Assembly (NCBI GenBank): GCA_025453925.1 | Contig: JALOPK010000156.1 | Coordinates: 1 to 7,653, forward strand | Direction: 5' to 3' | Length of the DNA stretch: 7,653 nt | From: Candidatus Eiseniibacteriota bacterium | GTDB taxonomy: Bacteria > JAFGKV01 | In this document: positions 6,686-7,653 of the stretch, piece by piece | Layout: the number at the start of each line of letters is the position of its first letter | How positions within the stretch are numbered: position 1 is the stretch's first letter | The notes under the pieces: generated by a model | Databases searched by the model: none | Told to the model about the DNA's origin: nothing | The model's input: only the letters and a program-made list of their open reading frames with translations | Translations under genes and position numbers: made by a program

Positions 6686-7180
6686 TCACTGTTCCACCGC
6701 GGCGTCCGTCGGTGCGCCCATCCGCTCCACCGTGTTCCTCAACCGTGCCCCGCACCGGGAGCAGAACTCCCACGTGGGATCAGCTCTCTTGCCGCACGCC
6801 GCGCATCGTGACCGGGCGTCGGACACATCGCCGCCGCAGTGCGGGCAGCAAGCGTAGTCCCTCCTGACTCGCGCGCCACAGGCGGGACAAAGCGGGAGTG
6901 CATCGTCATCCGAGTGTGCGAGCAGGTAGACCACGAGTCCGATCACCCACGTGAGCAAGACCAGAAGTGCCCAAAGGAAGGGCCGCGCGACACCGCGCTT
7001 CTGGGCGTTCCAGTACACCCACACGGCGGGGCCGACCCAGACAACGACTGGTATCATGGCGGCGACTCCGGCGAGCAGAGCCTTGGCGAGTGCGAGGGCC
7101 ACCATCGCGCAAAAGGCCCAGAACAGGATCATGATTGTCTTCTTCAGTGCGGAGTCGTGCTCATCGAATACGGGGCTCAT
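6686..7180 (-). CDS. membrane protein with C-terminal double zinc ribbon
   Basis: Product of 164 aa. Three hydrophobic segments (about 13-35, 38-58, 67-88) are followed by a soluble tail with four CxxC knuckles: CPAC (98-101), CPHC (112-115), CAAC (126-129) and CSRC (140-143). These pair into two zinc ribbons of the DZR type. The ATG at 7180 overlaps the stop of the upstream gene as ATGA, with GAGAGG about eight bases before it. A longer frame reaching 7456 only shadows the upstream gene. The segment WVYWNAQKRG followed by a helix resembles small PLDc_N-like membrane modules, a weak similarity. Such zinc ribbons usually bind protein or nucleic-acid partners and are rarely catalytic. Its place in a probable sigma/anti-sigma operon suggests a regulatory or envelope-stress role, which is inference. 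The exact function is not known. Confidence 0.75.
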   Translation of the reverse strand: MSPVFDEHDSALKKTIMILFWAFCAMVALALAKALLAGVAAMIPVVVWVGPAVWVYWNAQKRGVARPFLWALLVLLTWVIGLVVYLLAHSDDDALPLCPACGARVRRDYACCPHCGGDVSDARSRCAACGKRADPTWEFCSRCGARLRNTVERMGAPTDAAVEQ

Positions 7181-7611
7181 CGGATGATCCTCTCTTTGCT
7201 GTGGAAGGAATCCAGGAGAACCAGAGTGGGGGAGGTGAGCACTGCCAATAGGGCGGCGACTGCGAGCACGCCAAGCAGCGGTCTGGTGGTGACGGTCTCG
7301 AGCATCCGGGGTGCGAGCGGAAGGAGCCGCGACGCACACCAGACCGAAAGCGCAGCCAGCCCCAGCAGCATGATCCACCCGCCCGTGATCCACCCGAGTG
7401 GATGAGACCCCGGATTCGACCGAACCAGGGCGCACAGTTCCGCGGGTGTCGCGCATGACAGGGGCGGGGCCACGAGACTCTCGTTCAGCAACGTGAGGAG
7501 GAGGCGATACTGCCGAAACTCACCACCATTGGGGGAGGAACTCGGGGAGCATTCCGGCCCATCAAGGCTTTCGAGAATCTCCTCCGGACCGAGGTGATCG
7601 GCGTTCAGCAT
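7177..7611 (-). CDS. two-helix membrane protein, probable anti-sigma factor
   Basis: Product of 144 aa. The N-terminal 70 residues are soluble and open with HLGPEEILESLDG, the pattern commonly seen at the start of ECF anti-sigma factors. EFRQYRLLLTLLNESLVAPP then resembles their helix before the membrane. Two hydrophobic segments follow (about 73-95 and 111-133), ending in a basic tail KERIIR. The Hx3Cx2C zinc motif of ZAS-type anti-sigma factors is absent (the cysteines at 21, 53 and 60 do not fit). The ATG at 7611 has GAGG seven bases upstream and overlaps the preceding reading frame by 7 bp; its TGA overlaps the zinc-ribbon gene's ATG. This coupling, plus the sigma-like tail upstream, is the main support. 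It should sit in the inner membrane and hold a sigma factor inactive until a signal arrives. Otherwise a hypothetical membrane protein. Confidence 0.6.
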   Translation of the reverse strand: MLNADHLGPEEILESLDGPECSPSSSPNGGEFRQYRLLLTLLNESLVAPPLSCATPAELCALVRSNPGSHPLGWITGGWIMLLGLAALSVWCASRLLPLAPRMLETVTTRPLLGVLAVAALLAVLTSPTLVLLDSFHSKERIIR

Positions 7612-7653
7612 GAGTCGTCCTCAAGAAGCGTCCGCAGCTTCTTCAATCCATAG
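7605..7653 (-). CDS. C-terminal end of a gene cut by the window edge, probably an ECF sigma factor
   Basis: Only the last 15 codons are inside the window: YGLKKLRTLLEDDSC, then TGA at 7605-7607. A basic helix ending KKLRTLLED is what follows the region-4 helix-turn-helix in ECF sigma-70 factors. The frame overlaps the start of the probable anti-sigma gene by 7 bp, the usual coupling for such pairs. Fifteen residues are too few for certainty, so the identity rests mainly on context. Confidence 0.4.
   Translation of the reverse strand, partial: YGLKKLRTLLEDDSC

Overview
This 7.65 kb window is high-GC, gene-dense bacterial chromosome. It carries no tRNA, rRNA, CRISPR array or recognisable mobile element. 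The gene content (ClpB, a membrane-anchored sulfatase-fold enzyme, a UDPGP-type nucleotidyltransferase, a probable ECF sigma/anti-sigma pair) fits a free-living, probably Gram-negative, high-GC bacterium of an environmental lineage such as Myxococcota-like, Eisenbacteria-like or Gemmatimonadota-like groups. This lineage guess rests on style of sequence only and is not firm.

Layout. Positions 1-31 may hold the last codons of a plus-strand gene. The clpB disaggregase gene (43-2664, minus) follows. A 404-bp divergent intergenic region (2665-3068) holds an inverted repeat, a 9-bp direct repeat spaced 23 bp, and two possible -35/-10 pairs. Then comes a two-gene plus-strand operon: a UTP--glucose-1-phosphate uridylyltransferase-family enzyme (3069-4208), overlapping by GTGA with a 609-aa membrane protein (4205-6034) that has about five N-terminal membrane helices and an extracytoplasmic sulfatase/alkaline-phosphatase-fold domain. 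A 651-bp stretch (6035-6685) without an intact gene contains a frameshifted relic on the minus strand (6247-6613) that reads as a pyridoxamine-5'-phosphate-oxidase-like flavoprotein. The right end is a tightly overlapping minus-strand operon: the tail of a probable ECF sigma factor (7605-7653), a two-helix membrane protein that is probably its anti-sigma factor (7177-7611), and a three-helix membrane protein with a cytoplasmic double zinc ribbon (6686-7180).

How it fits together. ClpB is general protein quality control and has no evident link to its neighbours. The plus-strand pair is the most interesting unit. A cytosolic enzyme making a nucleotide-sugar is translationally coupled to a membrane enzyme whose topology resembles LtaS-type phosphotransferases. 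By eye, that enzyme has Thr rather than Cys/formylglycine at the nucleophile position, which suggests an envelope glycan or lipid-headgroup modification step rather than true sulfate hydrolysis. The right-end operon looks like an envelope-sensing regulatory cassette.
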